A DNA stretch of 64,000 bases. It comes from Chitinasiproducens palmae (GTDB lineage Bacteria > Pseudomonadota > Gammaproteobacteria > Burkholderiales > Burkholderiaceae). Numbering within the stretch: position 1 is the first letter of the stretch; each line of letters begins with the position of its first letter. The position numbers and the translations under genes are program-made. The notes under the pieces are model-generated. The model worked only from the letters and a program-made list of their open reading frames with translations. It was not told the DNA's origin and did no database searches. The stretch is taken from NCBI RefSeq assembly GCF_900095735.1, contig NZ_FNLO01000001.1, forward strand, positions 754,106-818,105, given 5' to 3'. Shown here in pieces: positions 1 to 9,325 of the stretch.

Positions 1-1154
1 CCGGCGAGCATGATTCGGCGCTGCGTCGCAAGCTCGATACGTTGTGGGCCATGACGGCGCTGCACGACGCCGACCCCGCGGTTCGACTTCACGCGACCGA
101 ACTGGTCGCGACACGCGGCGAATCTGACAGCTACGAACTGCTCCGTCCATTGACCGGCAAAGCGGCGAACGGTGCCTGGCTGGAAGCCGATGCGCGCGTG
201 CGCGCCGCGGCTCAACGCGGACTGGACCGACTCGATACAGCACGCGATCGCGCCGCATTCGTCGGTACCGTCTTCGCGGGTCTGTCGCTCGGCAGCGTGT
301 TATTGCTCGCTGCGCTCGGACTCGCCATCACCTATGGCCTGATCGGCGTCATCAACATGGCCCACGGCGAATTGCTGATGATCGGCGCCTACACCACCTA
401 CGTCACCCAGAATGCGTTCCAGCGCTACTGGCCGGGCGGTTTCGACTGGTACCTGCTGGCCGCCGTTCCGGCCGCCTTCCTGGTCACCGCGTTGATCGGT
501 GCGGTGATCGAGCGGCTGGTATTGCGCCAGCTCTATGGCCGACCGCTCGAAACGCTGCTGACGACGTTCGGCATCAGTCTGTTGTTGATGCAGGGCGTGC
601 GCGTGCTGTTCGGCGCGCAGAACGTGCAGGTGCGCAACCCGTCGTGGATGTCCGGCGGCGGTTCGATCATGCAAGGGCTGATCCTTCCCTACAACCGCGT
701 CGCAATCATCGCGTTTTCCGCGCTGGTGGTGGCAATTGCCTGGTTGGTGCTGACACGCACGCGACTCGGTCTGTTCGTACGCGCGGTCACGCAGAATCGA
801 CGCATGGCGGCGTGCGTCGGCGTGCGTACCGGCCTGGTCGATTCCTACGCGTTCGCGTTCGGCGCCGGGATCGCCGGCCTCGGCGGTTGCGCGCTGTCCC
901 AGATTGGCAACGTCGGCCCGGATCTTGGCCAGAACTACATCATCGATTCGTTCATGGCGGTCGTTCTGGGCGGGGTTGGGCAACTGGCCGGCACGATCGT
1001 CGGCAGTCTTGGACTTGGTCTGGTCAGCAAGGGCATCGAACCATTCTGGGGCGCAGTGCTGGCCAAGATCGTGGTGCTGGTGCTCGTCGTGTTGTTCATT
1101 CAGCGACGTCCTCAGGGCATGTTCGCGCTCAAAGGGCGCAGTGCGGAGGCATGA
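1..1154 (+). CDS. urtB: Urea ABC transporter permease UrtB (5' end outside window)
   Basis: LivH-type inner-membrane permease of the UrtABCDE urea importer. The frame is already open at base 3, so the gene starts upstream of the window; about 384 residues are visible, against roughly 500 or more for full-length family members. The visible part begins with the end of the soluble N-terminal domain that distinguishes UrtB from LivH (about the first 90 residues), followed by about eight membrane segments that include the family stretch GLIGVINMAHGELLMIGAY. The stop codon overlaps the urtC start (ATGA), and urtC, urtD and urtE follow on the same strand, so this is one operon. The binding protein gene urtA is expected just upstream. 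Family membership is clear; urea as substrate is inferred from the gene set. Confidence 0.93.
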   Translation, partial: GEHDSALRRKLDTLWAMTALHDADPAVRLHATELVATRGESDSYELLRPLTGKAANGAWLEADARVRAAAQRGLDRLDTARDRAAFVGTVFAGLSLGSVLLLAALGLAITYGLIGVINMAHGELLMIGAYTTYVTQNAFQRYWPGGFDWYLLAAVPAAFLVTALIGAVIERLVLRQLYGRPLETLLTTFGISLLLMQGVRVLFGAQNVQVRNPSWMSGGGSIMQGLILPYNRVAIIAFSALVVAIAWLVLTRTRLGLFVRAVTQNRRMAACVGVRTGLVDSYAFAFGAGIAGLGGCALSQIGNVGPDLGQNYIIDSFMAVVLGGVGQLAGTIVGSLGLGLVSKGIEPFWGAVLAKIVVLVLVVLFIQRRPQGMFALKGRSAEA

Positions 1155-2449
1155 TGAAGTCGACCGAAAAAGTACCGCCGCTGTCCGAGACCGTCGATCC
1201 GTTGGTCACTGGCGGCACGCGCGGTGGCCGCCTGCCAGACGGCGCTGCGGGCGGCCCGCTCGACACCCTGACGCCTGCGGACGCCGCGCGCCGAACCGGC
1301 TTCGCGCTCGGCTTGCCCGCGCGCGCGCCGCTGCTGCCGCGCGCGGCATGGCTTGCGCTGTGCGCATTGTCGGCAGCGGTGGCCGTCGGTGTGCCGTTCT
1401 GTGCATTGCTGGTGCCTGAAGGCCATGCATTGCACCTGTCTGCGTACGGCATGACGCTCGCCGGAAAACTGCTGTGCTACGCGCTGGGCGCGCTTGCCCT
1501 GGACCTCGTCTGGGGCTACTGCGGCATCCTGAGCCTGGGTCATGGCCTCTTCTTCGCGCTGGGCGGCTACGCAATGGGCATGTACCTGATGCGGGCGATC
1601 GGCCATGAAGGAAAATACCAGAGCGACCTGCCGGACTTCATGGTCTTCCTCGACTGGCATGCGCTGCCATGGTTCTGGCGCGGCACCGAGCACATCGCTT
1701 ACGCGTTGCTGCTCGTAGTGCTGGTGCCGGCCGCGGTGGCGTGGCTGTTCGGCTTCTTCGCGTTCCGTTCGCGTGTGAAAGGCGTGTATCTGTCGATCAT
1801 TACGCAGGCAATGACGTTCGCCGCGATGCTGCTGTTCTACCGCAACGAAACGGGTTTCGGCGGCAATAACGGCTTCACCGATTTCAAGCGTATCGCGGGT
1901 TGGCCGGTCACGGCGGCGGGCACCCGTACCGCCCTGTTGCTGCTCACCTTCGCCACGCTGATCGCCGCCTTCATTCTGACGCGCTGGATCATCACGTCGA
2001 AGCTGGGCCGGGTGGTCACTGCCATCCGAGACGGAGAGGCGCGCCTGATGTTCGTCGGCTACAACCCGCTGCCCTACAAGCTGTTCGTCTGGACCTTTTC
2101 GGCGGTGCTGTGCGGCATCGCGGGCGCGCTTTACGTGCCACAGGTCGGCATCATCAATCCGGGCGAGATGTCGCCCGGCAACTCGATCGAGATGGCGATC
2201 TGGGTCGCCATTGGCGGTCGCGGCACGCTGATCGGCCCGATCATCGGTGCGCTCGCGGTCAACGGTGCCAAAAGCGTGTTCACCGCCTACTTCGCCGAGT
2301 ACTGGCTGTTCTTCCTTGGCGCGATCTTCGTGCTGGTGCCGCTGCTGCTGCCGCGCGGCATCGTCGGCATCGTTGCGGACGGACTCGCGTGGCAGCGACG
2401 TCGTTCGCAGCGCGGCACTGCCCTGCGCGGCACGGAGCGTCCACAATGA
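1151..2449 (+). CDS. urtC: Urea ABC transporter permease UrtC
   Basis: Second (LivM-type) membrane permease of the urea importer, 432 residues. The ATG at 1151 overlaps the urtB stop. The first 60 or so residues are polar and Gly/Ala/Pro-rich, which makes the protein somewhat longer than the usual ~380 residues. Membrane segments then begin, with the LivM-like stretch VWGYCGILSLGHGLFFALGG at about residues 120-140 and the conserved loop WVAIGGRGTLIGPIIGA near the C-terminus. A downstream ATG at 1154 is possible, but neither it nor 1151 removes the polar leader. It forms the channel together with UrtB and ends in an ATGA overlap with urtD. Confidence 0.92.
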   Translation: MMKSTEKVPPLSETVDPLVTGGTRGGRLPDGAAGGPLDTLTPADAARRTGFALGLPARAPLLPRAAWLALCALSAAVAVGVPFCALLVPEGHALHLSAYGMTLAGKLLCYALGALALDLVWGYCGILSLGHGLFFALGGYAMGMYLMRAIGHEGKYQSDLPDFMVFLDWHALPWFWRGTEHIAYALLLVVLVPAAVAWLFGFFAFRSRVKGVYLSIITQAMTFAAMLLFYRNETGFGGNNGFTDFKRIAGWPVTAAGTRTALLLLTFATLIAAFILTRWIITSKLGRVVTAIRDGEARLMFVGYNPLPYKLFVWTFSAVLCGIAGALYVPQVGIINPGEMSPGNSIEMAIWVAIGGRGTLIGPIIGALAVNGAKSVFTAYFAEYWLFFLGAIFVLVPLLLPRGIVGIVADGLAWQRRRSQRGTALRGTERPQ

Positions 2450-3306
2450 GGTCACATGAGCAGCGGACAGCGAGCGCTGTCGAGAACAGCGAGGCCAATC
2501 CCAATGGTGCTGTTACCGGTCTCGGGCACGTGTTGGAACCCGGCGTCATCGACGTGTCGCATGGCACGATTTTGTACCTGGACGACGTGACGGTCAGCTT
2601 CGACGGCTTTCGCGCGCTCGACGGTTTGACGCTATCGATCGCACCGGGGGAACTGCGCTGCGTGATCGGGCCGAACGGCGCGGGCAAGACCACGATGATG
2701 GACGTGGTAAGCGGCAAGACCCGGCCCGACAGCGGATCGGCCTTCCTTGGCCAGACGATCGACCTGACCCGACTGCGGGAACCGGCCATTGCGACCGCCG
2801 GCATCGGCCGGAAATTCCAGAAGCCGACGGTTTTCGAGAATCACCCTGTCTGGGAGAATCTTGAACTCGCGATGAAGGCGGACAAGCGCTGGCTGGCTTC
2901 GCTGCGTGCGCGCCTGGACCGCGCCGCGCAGGCAAAGCTCGAAGCGACGCTCGCGCTGATCGACCTGGAGAGCGCCGCCTATCGCCTGGCCGGCGAGCTG
3001 TCGCATGGACAGAAACAACGCCTCGAGATTGGCATGCTGCTGATGCAGCAGCCGGCGCTGCTGCTGCTGGACGAGCCGGCGGCGGGCATGACCGACCAGG
3101 AAACCATGGAGCTTGCACGTCTGCTCGACGCACTTCGGGGCACCTGCTCGATGATGGTGGTCGAACATGACATGGCGTTCGTCGCCGCCTTGGCCGGCGA
3201 GACAGGCATGGTGACCGTGATGGCAGACGGCCGGGTTCTTGCCGAAGGCACGCTGGATGCGGTCAAGCGCGACGAACGCGTCATCGTGTCGTATCTCGGC
3301 CGCTGA
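2446..3306 (+). CDS. urtD: Urea ABC transporter ATP-binding protein UrtD
   Basis: Cytoplasmic ATPase (LivG type) of the urea importer, 286 residues. Walker A is GPNGAGKTT, the signature is LSHGQKQRLEIG and Walker B is LLLLDEPAAGM. The signature has the LSHGQKQ form typical of UrtD rather than LSGGQ. The ATG at 2446 overlaps the urtC stop codon. About 40 polar residues precede the first ATPase strand (residues ~45-50), slightly longer than usual. It pairs with UrtE to energise UrtB/UrtC. Confidence 0.93.
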   Translation: MRSHEQRTASAVENSEANPNGAVTGLGHVLEPGVIDVSHGTILYLDDVTVSFDGFRALDGLTLSIAPGELRCVIGPNGAGKTTMMDVVSGKTRPDSGSAFLGQTIDLTRLREPAIATAGIGRKFQKPTVFENHPVWENLELAMKADKRWLASLRARLDRAAQAKLEATLALIDLESAAYRLAGELSHGQKQRLEIGMLLMQQPALLLLDEPAAGMTDQETMELARLLDALRGTCSMMVVEHDMAFVAALAGETGMVTVMADGRVLAEGTLDAVKRDERVIVSYLGR

Positions 3307-3407
3307 ACGATCGATCGATGCTGCGGTTGCGTGGCAACGCGCAGCATCGCGGCGACGAACAACAGGACGCCAATTGCGACGTCCACACTCCTCCGAGCGC
3401 GACTACC

Positions 3408-4100
3408 ATGCTGGAAATCGACGGCCTCAACCAATATTACGGTGGCAGCCACATCCTGAGAGACGTCAGGATGTCCGCGCCCGACGGCGCACTGACCGTG
3501 CTGCTTGGTCGCAATGGCGTCGGCAAGACGACACTGCTGCGCTGTCTGATGGGCGTGGTGCCGACTCGCACCGGGGTCGTGCGGTGGCGTGGCAAGACCT
3601 TGGCCGGTCTTGCGCCGCATGCGCGCGTGGCGCAGGGACTTGCCTACGTGCCGCAAGGCCGCGAAATCTTTCCTCGCCTGACCGTCGAGGAGAACCTGCT
3701 GGTCGGCGCGGCAAGCCGGCGCGCGACGCGCGTTGTTCCGGAGCGCATCTACACGCTGTTCCCTGTGCTGCGCGACATGCGCACGCGGCGCGGCGGCGAT
3801 CTGTCGGGCGGGCAGCAACAGCAGTTGGCGATCGGGCGCGCGTTGATGGCGCAACCGAGCTTGTTGATTCTCGACGAACCGACCGAGGGCATCCAACCCT
3901 CGATCATCCAGGACATTGGCCGAACACTGCGACGGTTGGTTGACGAAGATCGCATGACCATTCTGTTGGTCGAACAGTACTACGACTTCGCACGCGAACT
4001 GGCCGATCATTACCGGGTGATGAGCCGCGGCCGGATCGTCGCCCAGGGCGCGCGCGCCGACATGGACGAGGCCGGCATACGGGACATGGTGGCGGTTTGA
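3408..4100 (+). CDS. urtE: Urea ABC transporter ATP-binding protein UrtE
   Basis: Second ATPase (LivF type) of the urea importer, 230 residues, the usual length. It shows Walker A GRNGVGKTT, signature LSGGQQQQLAIGRAL and Walker B LLILDEPTEGIQPS. The frame stays open upstream to an ATG at 3318, but the family N-terminus (MLEIDGLNQYYGGSHIL) begins at 3408, so I place the start there. This leaves a 101-bp gap after urtD, unlike the overlaps earlier in the operon. No urease or other nitrogen gene follows; the next gene is a convergent LysR regulator. Confidence 0.93.
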   Translation: MLEIDGLNQYYGGSHILRDVRMSAPDGALTVLLGRNGVGKTTLLRCLMGVVPTRTGVVRWRGKTLAGLAPHARVAQGLAYVPQGREIFPRLTVEENLLVGAASRRATRVVPERIYTLFPVLRDMRTRRGGDLSGGQQQQLAIGRALMAQPSLLILDEPTEGIQPSIIQDIGRTLRRLVDEDRMTILLVEQYYDFARELADHYRVMSRGRIVAQGARADMDEAGIRDMVAV

Positions 4101-4250
4101 GGTGCGGCTTGAGGTTCGGTTCCGGACGCGCTTCGATGCGCACCCTTGTGCGCCTTGCAATGCGCGTTCAAATGCACGATCCGGTGCGCGCGTTGCAAAG
4201 CGCCGACGCCCGGCGCGCCGGCAACCATGCCGCGTCCGACACCGTGTACG

Positions 4251-5144
4251 TCAGCGCGGCACGGCGCGCGATGCCCGTACGACCTCCAGAAACGACTGGA
4301 GAATCGGGCTGGTGTCGTGCCTGCGGTACAGGCAGCTCAGCTCGATGTGCTTGAGGCGCCGGGACCGCAGCGGACGATAGACGACGCCGGGCAGCCGCAG
4401 GTTGGCTGCCGAGCCGGTGGTGATGCTCGCGCCAAAACCGCTCGCCACCAGTGCGATGCAGGTGACCACGTCCTCCACTTCCTGTTCGGCGACCAGGTCC
4501 AGCCCCTCGTCCGCGAACGCAGCCGCGACCTCCTGGGCCAGACCGTGGATCGGCGCATTCGGGTAGAGGATCATCGGTTCGCCATCGAGGTCCGACAGCG
4601 CGACAACGTCTTTCCTGCACAACGGATGCCGCTCGTTCAACGCGACGAGGAAGGGTTCTTGCAGGACGGTCTCCACCGCAATGTCTTCTTCCTCCGGCAC
4701 CAATCGGTTGAAGCCGACGGTGATCCGGCGCTGACGCAACGCTTCGATCTGCTGTGCCTTCGACAGATTGTGCAGACCAATCTTGATTTGCGGGCGAGCC
4801 GCATGGAACGAGGCGAGCAGTTGAGGGATTGCCTGCAGCACCCCCGCGCTGAAGATTCCAACGTCGAGACGACCGATCAAGCCCATGCCCGCCAATTGCG
4901 CCTGCTCGGCAGCACGGCGGCTCAAGGCGAGGATGTTCGGCACCTCCGCCAGCAATGCGCGTCCGGCGTCGGTCAGTTCGGCGCCGCGCGCCGTGCGCAC
5001 GAACAGCGCGACGCCAAGTTCGTCTTCGAGCGCGTGGATCTGACGCGTCAAGGGCGGTTGCGCCATGTGCAGCCGCTGCGCCGCGCGGCTAAAATTCAGT
5101 TCCTCCGCAACGGCGAGAAACTGGCGCATTTGTTTGAGATCCAT
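4251..5144 (-). CDS. LysR-family transcriptional regulator
   Basis: 297 residues, the normal length for LysR proteins. The N-terminal winged helix-turn-helix (residues ~1-60, with LNFSRAAQRLHMAQPPLTRQ) is followed by a periplasmic-binding-protein-like effector domain. The form of the helix and the QIKIGLHNLS region resemble the CatR/BenM aromatic-catabolism branch, but no target operon is evident. It converges on urtE and lies downstream of the MocR gene on the same strand with 111 bp between them, so it is not clearly tied to either. Specific ligand and targets are unknown. Confidence 0.88.
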   Translation of the reverse strand: MDLKQMRQFLAVAEELNFSRAAQRLHMAQPPLTRQIHALEDELGVALFVRTARGAELTDAGRALLAEVPNILALSRRAAEQAQLAGMGLIGRLDVGIFSAGVLQAIPQLLASFHAARPQIKIGLHNLSKAQQIEALRQRRITVGFNRLVPEEEDIAVETVLQEPFLVALNERHPLCRKDVVALSDLDGEPMILYPNAPIHGLAQEVAAAFADEGLDLVAEQEVEDVVTCIALVASGFGASITTGSAANLRLPGVVYRPLRSRRLKHIELSCLYRRHDTSPILQSFLEVVRASRAVPR

Positions 5145-5255
5145 CGGACGAGATTCGCGGACAGGTCCGCTATCGTATCGTGACTATGTACCGCGATTGA
5201 TTATCGCGATGCGGCCTTTGCGCCGGACCGGGACTGCCGGCGGTCGCGTGCGCAT

Positions 5256-6758
5256 TCAGCCGCCCGCCCGAGGTCGCGCAGCGGCAATCAGCCGTGCCAG
5301 CTGCGCGACGATGAGATCGGCACTTTCTGCCGGCAGATTCGCGTAGCCGAGCACGAAACCGTTGTGCTCGCGACCGTTCACGCCACGCAGCCGGTAGCCA
5401 CTGAGCGCTTTCACGCGCAGGCCTTCTTTGGCCGCGGCATCGCAAATGGCGACATCGCTCACCGAGACGCGCAAGCGGGCGCTGAAATGCATGCCGCCCG
5501 CGCCGCCGGATAGCTCGAGCACGTCGGGCAGGTGCCGCTCGATGGCGGCGATCAGGGCGTCGCGCCGCTCGCGGTACAGCGTGCGCATGCGGCGCAGATG
5601 CCGCGCGTATTGCCCGCTGTCGATGAAGTCGGCCAACGCCAGTTGGTCCGCAATCCTACCTTCGCGTCCTTGTCGCGCCAGCCCGGCCGCGATCGTCGCC
5701 TGGACTGCGCGCGGCACCACCAGGAATGCGAGACGCAGCGCCGGGAACATCGTCTTGCTGAAGGTCCCGGCGTAGACGACCGGCGCATCGCGCGTCAGTC
5801 CTTGCACCGACGGCAACGTCGCGCCCCGATAGCGGAACTCGCAGTCGTAATCGTCCTCCACGATCCATGCGCCGACGGCCCGTGCACGTTCGAGCAAGGC
5901 CAGCCGACGCTGCAGCGAAAGCACCGCGCCCAATGGGTATTGATGCGACGGCGTGACGAAAATGAGACGAGGCGGCCGGCAGGTCCAATCAGCCGGTCGC
6001 GGCGCCATGCCGTCCGCGTCGACCGCGATCGGCTCGACCCGCAGGCCTGCCCCCATGAACGCAGCGCGTGCGCCATCGTAGCCAGGGTCTTCCATCCAGA
6101 CGCCATCGCCTGGTTTCGCGAGCACGCGGGCACACAAATCGAGACCGGTCTGCGTGCCGTCGGTGACGATGATCTGGTCGGCTTCGCATTGAACCTGCCG
6201 GACGACACGCAGATACGCGGCGATCGACCGGCGCAGCGCCGGATGACCGACCGCTTCGCGGTCGCCGCCATAGCCAAGCAGATCCGCGTCGATTGCGCGC
6301 CAAGCGCGGGCCACGCATTTGCGCCATTGCGGCAAGGGAAACGCGTCCAGCGCGGGAATGCCCGGGCGCAGTCCCGAAGCGGCCGCTCGCGCCCGCACAT
6401 CGCACAGTGGCGCGTCGTCCAGGCGGGCGGGCGCCGCGGCTTCGAGGGTAGCCAGCGGCGCGACCGCCGCGGCGCCCTGCGTCTCTCCTCGCAGATGCGT
6501 GAAACGGGGCACGCGCGAGCCTTGCCGGTCGGCCAGCAGCAGCCCTTCGTCGGCGAGGCGTTCGTAGACACGCAGGACGGTGTTGCGGGCGCAGCCAAGC
6601 TGCTCCGCCAAGGCGCGCGAAGCCGGCAGACGCGCCCCGCCGGACAAGCGGCCGTCCAGAATCGCATCACGCAGGGTTTCGTAGAGCCGTCGCTGCCGCG
6701 TGGAGTCCGCCGCTTGTGGGACGGCGGTCTGCATGGCCAGCGTCAGGTCCAGTTCCAT
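5256..6758 (-). CDS. MocR-family (GntR/aminotransferase) regulator, PdxR-like
   Basis: 500-residue regulator. An N-terminal GntR winged helix (about residues 20-85, with LAEQLGCARNTVLRVYERL) is fused to a fold-type I PLP-dependent aminotransferase domain. The PLP lysine is visible in YAGTFSKTMFPALRLAF. Such proteins sense PLP or amino compounds, and PdxR controls vitamin B6 genes. I chose the ATG at 6758 because GGAG lies six bases upstream; the frame also stays open to a start at 6809. It is transcribed divergently from a protein with a pyridoxamine-phosphate-oxidase-like domain, a typical arrangement for a MocR regulator and its target. Confidence 0.9.
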   Translation of the reverse strand: MELDLTLAMQTAVPQAADSTRQRRLYETLRDAILDGRLSGGARLPASRALAEQLGCARNTVLRVYERLADEGLLLADRQGSRVPRFTHLRGETQGAAAVAPLATLEAAAPARLDDAPLCDVRARAAASGLRPGIPALDAFPLPQWRKCVARAWRAIDADLLGYGGDREAVGHPALRRSIAAYLRVVRQVQCEADQIIVTDGTQTGLDLCARVLAKPGDGVWMEDPGYDGARAAFMGAGLRVEPIAVDADGMAPRPADWTCRPPRLIFVTPSHQYPLGAVLSLQRRLALLERARAVGAWIVEDDYDCEFRYRGATLPSVQGLTRDAPVVYAGTFSKTMFPALRLAFLVVPRAVQATIAAGLARQGREGRIADQLALADFIDSGQYARHLRRMRTLYRERRDALIAAIERHLPDVLELSGGAGGMHFSARLRVSVSDVAICDAAAKEGLRVKALSGYRLRGVNGREHNGFVLGYANLPAESADLIVAQLARLIAAARPRAGG

Positions 6759-6935
6759 CGTGGCTCCATCAGAAGCGACATTTGTGGGTCTTTGCACGGT
6801 ACCACGCATCGCTTAATCTGGCGCCGTTCGCACCGCTAGCGCGTCACGCCCGACGCGCAGCGGACCGCGCCCACCCTGCGCCATGCTCGCCGCCGATCGA
6901 GCACCCGATCCCCGCTTTCCTGGACGTTTCGATCC

Positions 6936-8390
6936 ATGTCGACCCCGCCCGCAACCCCACGTACCACAGTGCGCCGCGCCGCTGAGCGCGGCCGCTATGA
7001 CCGCACCACGCTGCTCGCGATTCTGGATGCGGCCTACGTCTGCCACGTCGCCTTCCAGGACGAACGTGGCCATACGCATTGCCTTCCAACCGTCTGCTGG
7101 CGGGAAGGCGACGGGCTGTTGATACATGGCTCGAATGGCAGTCGGATGGTGCGTGCGCTGGCGGCCGGCGCGCAGGCGTGTGTCACGGTGACTCATCTCG
7201 ATGGACTGGTGCTGGCGCGCTCCGCGTTCCACCATTCGATGAACTACCGCAGCGCAGTCATCTACGGCATTTTCGAACTTCTGTCCGACGAGCGCAAAAG
7301 CGCGGCACTCGACGGACTGATGGAACACATTGCGGCCGGACGGGCAACGCAGGTCCGCGCGCCCGACCGCAACGAGCTGGCGGCAACGACGATCCTGCGC
7401 CTGCCGCTCGACGAATTCGCCTGCAAGGTCCGCGAAGGCGGACCGAAAGACGACGAAGCCGACCTCGGGCATCCTGTCTGGGCCGGCGTGCTGCCGCTTG
7501 CAGTGCGACCCGGCGCCCCTCGACAGGCGCTTGCGGACGCCACGCCCACCGTCGTCGAGGAGCCGGCGCACGTGCTGCAATGGCGACTGGCCAGCCTGTC
7601 GCCGGGCACCGCGCGCGACCTGCGCGCCGATGTCGGCGCGCCTGACACAGCCGTGCCTAGGAACGATTGCGGCCAGCCCGTGGGCCGTCCGCTGCCGCAA
7701 TGGCGCGGCGCGCGTGCGCCGCGGCGCGAGGCGATTGAGGGCAATCGCGTGCGGCTCGAACCGCTCGATCCGGCCAGGCACGGTACGGCGCTGGCGAACG
7801 CGCTGGTCGGCGAACGTGCCGCGCGCGACTGGACCTATCTGTCGGTCGGCCCGTTCACCGACAGGCAGGCCTACCTCGCCTACCTGGAAGACGCCGCGGC
7901 AAGCCGCGATGCACTGCACTTCGCGGTAGTGGAACGCACCACCGGCGAAGCGGTCGGGACGATTGCGTTCATGCGGATCGACGAGGGCAACGGCGCGATC
8001 GAAATCGGCCACGTAACGTTCTCGCCCCGGATGCAGCGCAGCCCGGCGGCCACCGAAGCCGTGCACCTGTTGATGGCGGAGGCGTTCGACACACTCGGTA
8101 ATCGGCGGCTCGAATGGAAGTGCGATGCGCTGAACGCGCGTTCGTGCCGCGCGGCGGATCGTTTTGGCTTCCGCCTCGAAGGACTGTTCCGGCAGGCCGT
8201 CGTCTACAAGCACCGCAGCCGTGATACCGCCTGGTTTGCCTTGACCGACGAGGAATGGCCGCAGGTTCGCGCACGCCATCGCGCGTGGTTGGCGCCGGCC
8301 AACTTCGATGAGACCGGACGACAACGCGCGGCAATGAAGGATGTGGCGGTAGTACTGGAGGATCGAGCGGCGCCACGCGGTGCTGCCTGA
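6936..8390 (+). CDS. Flavin split-barrel (PNPOx-like) / GNAT acetyltransferase fusion
   Basis: 484-residue two-domain protein. Residues ~15-220 match the pyridoxamine 5'-phosphate oxidase-like FMN/flavin nucleotide-binding split barrel (for example HTHCLPTVCWREGDGLLIHG and HSMNYRSAVIYGIFELL). Residues ~265-450 match a RimJ/RimL-type GNAT N-acetyltransferase (GNRVRLEPLD at its start, later VTFSPRMQRSPAATEAVHLL and CDALNARSCRAADRFGF). A proline- and arginine-rich linker of about 40 residues joins them. The frame is continuous with no sign of a frameshift. The MocR regulator next door is divergent, with 177 bp between the two starts, and probably controls this gene. Domain identities are clear; substrates are not. 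Confidence 0.85.
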   Translation: MSTPPATPRTTVRRAAERGRYDRTTLLAILDAAYVCHVAFQDERGHTHCLPTVCWREGDGLLIHGSNGSRMVRALAAGAQACVTVTHLDGLVLARSAFHHSMNYRSAVIYGIFELLSDERKSAALDGLMEHIAAGRATQVRAPDRNELAATTILRLPLDEFACKVREGGPKDDEADLGHPVWAGVLPLAVRPGAPRQALADATPTVVEEPAHVLQWRLASLSPGTARDLRADVGAPDTAVPRNDCGQPVGRPLPQWRGARAPRREAIEGNRVRLEPLDPARHGTALANALVGERAARDWTYLSVGPFTDRQAYLAYLEDAAASRDALHFAVVERTTGEAVGTIAFMRIDEGNGAIEIGHVTFSPRMQRSPAATEAVHLLMAEAFDTLGNRRLEWKCDALNARSCRAADRFGFRLEGLFRQAVVYKHRSRDTAWFALTDEEWPQVRARHRAWLAPANFDETGRQRAAMKDVAVVLEDRAAPRGAA

Positions 8391-8495
8391 ACCGGCCGTC
8401 GCACAGCGCCACCACCCACCTACCCACGCGCACGCACGCACGCCGACCGGCATAGCCGCAGGATCCAATTGTTCCCTCTCAGCAAGGAGTGTTGC

Positions 8496-9200
8496 ATGAC
8501 CGCTTTTTCCGACGGCGACAGCGCCAACGTCAGCCCCGCGCTGCGCGGTAACAACGCAGAAGCACGCGACGAAACGCTTGCCGCGCTGGCCGCCACCCGC
8601 ACGCTCCGTGTGGCACTGCTGCTGTTTCCAGACGTCGAAATCCTCGATTTCGCGGGTCCGTATGAGGTGTTCTCCGTTGCGTCACGCGTGGCGAGACGTC
8701 ATTTCGCGCTGGCGCATGCAGCATTCGAGGTCGACACGATCGCCGTGAGCCCAGGCGTGGTCCGCGCACGGCACGGCTTGGACGTGGTGGCTCGCTATGG
8801 ATTCGAAACGCATCCGACGGCCGATCTCCTGCTGGTACCGGGTGGTGTCGTCGATGCACCCCTCGCGGAGGCTCGCACCATCGAATGGGTCAGGCACACC
8901 GCCGCGAACGCGCGGCTGACAGCCTCGGTGTGCACCGGCGCATTCGTGCTAGGCAAGGCCGGCTTGCTGCGTGGACGCACCGCGACCACCCACTGGGAAG
9001 ATCTCGCCGACCTGCGCACAGCCCTGCCCGATACAAACGTCGTCGGCGACGTCCCTTTCGTCGACGCCGGCACGATCGTGACTTCGGCCGGCATCTCCGC
9101 AGGGATCGGCATGAGCCTGCATCTGGTCTCGCGGATCATGGGGCAAGCGTGTGCGGTCGCCACGGCACGTCAGATGCAGTACGACTGGCAACCGGTCTGA
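8496..9200 (+). CDS. DJ-1/PfpI family protein
   Basis: 234-residue class I glutamine-amidotransferase-like protein of the DJ-1/PfpI superfamily. The nucleophile-elbow cysteine is in SVCTGAFVLGKAGLL, and the strand LRVALLLFPDVEILDFAGPYEV near the N-terminus is typical of the GATase1-like half of GlxA/isonitrile-hydratase-like proteins. No AraC domain follows, so it is a stand-alone version. The ATG at 8496 has AAGGAG eight bases upstream; the first ~35 residues are a polar leader. It lies 105 bp after the flavin/GNAT fusion on the same strand and could be co-transcribed. The reaction is unknown. Confidence 0.85.
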   Translation: MTAFSDGDSANVSPALRGNNAEARDETLAALAATRTLRVALLLFPDVEILDFAGPYEVFSVASRVARRHFALAHAAFEVDTIAVSPGVVRARHGLDVVARYGFETHPTADLLLVPGGVVDAPLAEARTIEWVRHTAANARLTASVCTGAFVLGKAGLLRGRTATTHWEDLADLRTALPDTNVVGDVPFVDAGTIVTSAGISAGIGMSLHLVSRIMGQACAVATARQMQYDWQPV

Positions 9201-9259
9201 ATTGCTTCGCCTCTGACGGCCGGTCCGTTCATCGGCGCGTGATGCGCCAAGGGCCAGGC

Positions 9260-9285
9260 GCCCGGGCCGGCCGGGCCGGCCGGGC
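9260..9285. terminator. GC-rich inverted repeat between convergent genes (possible terminator)
   Basis: A run built from CCGGGCCGG units forms a nearly self-complementary 26-bp element between the convergent DJ-1 and molbindin genes. It could fold as a hairpin in either transcript, but no U-tract follows, so an intrinsic terminator is only a guess. Confidence 0.25.
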
Positions 9286-9325
9286 AAGTGCAGCGCAAGC
9301 GCCGCGCACCGCCCTGCCGCTACCG

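Noticed and set aside
1..4250. Urease or other nitrogen-assimilation genes linked to urtBCDE.
   Set aside because: None is visible downstream; urea as substrate rests on the transporter family alone.
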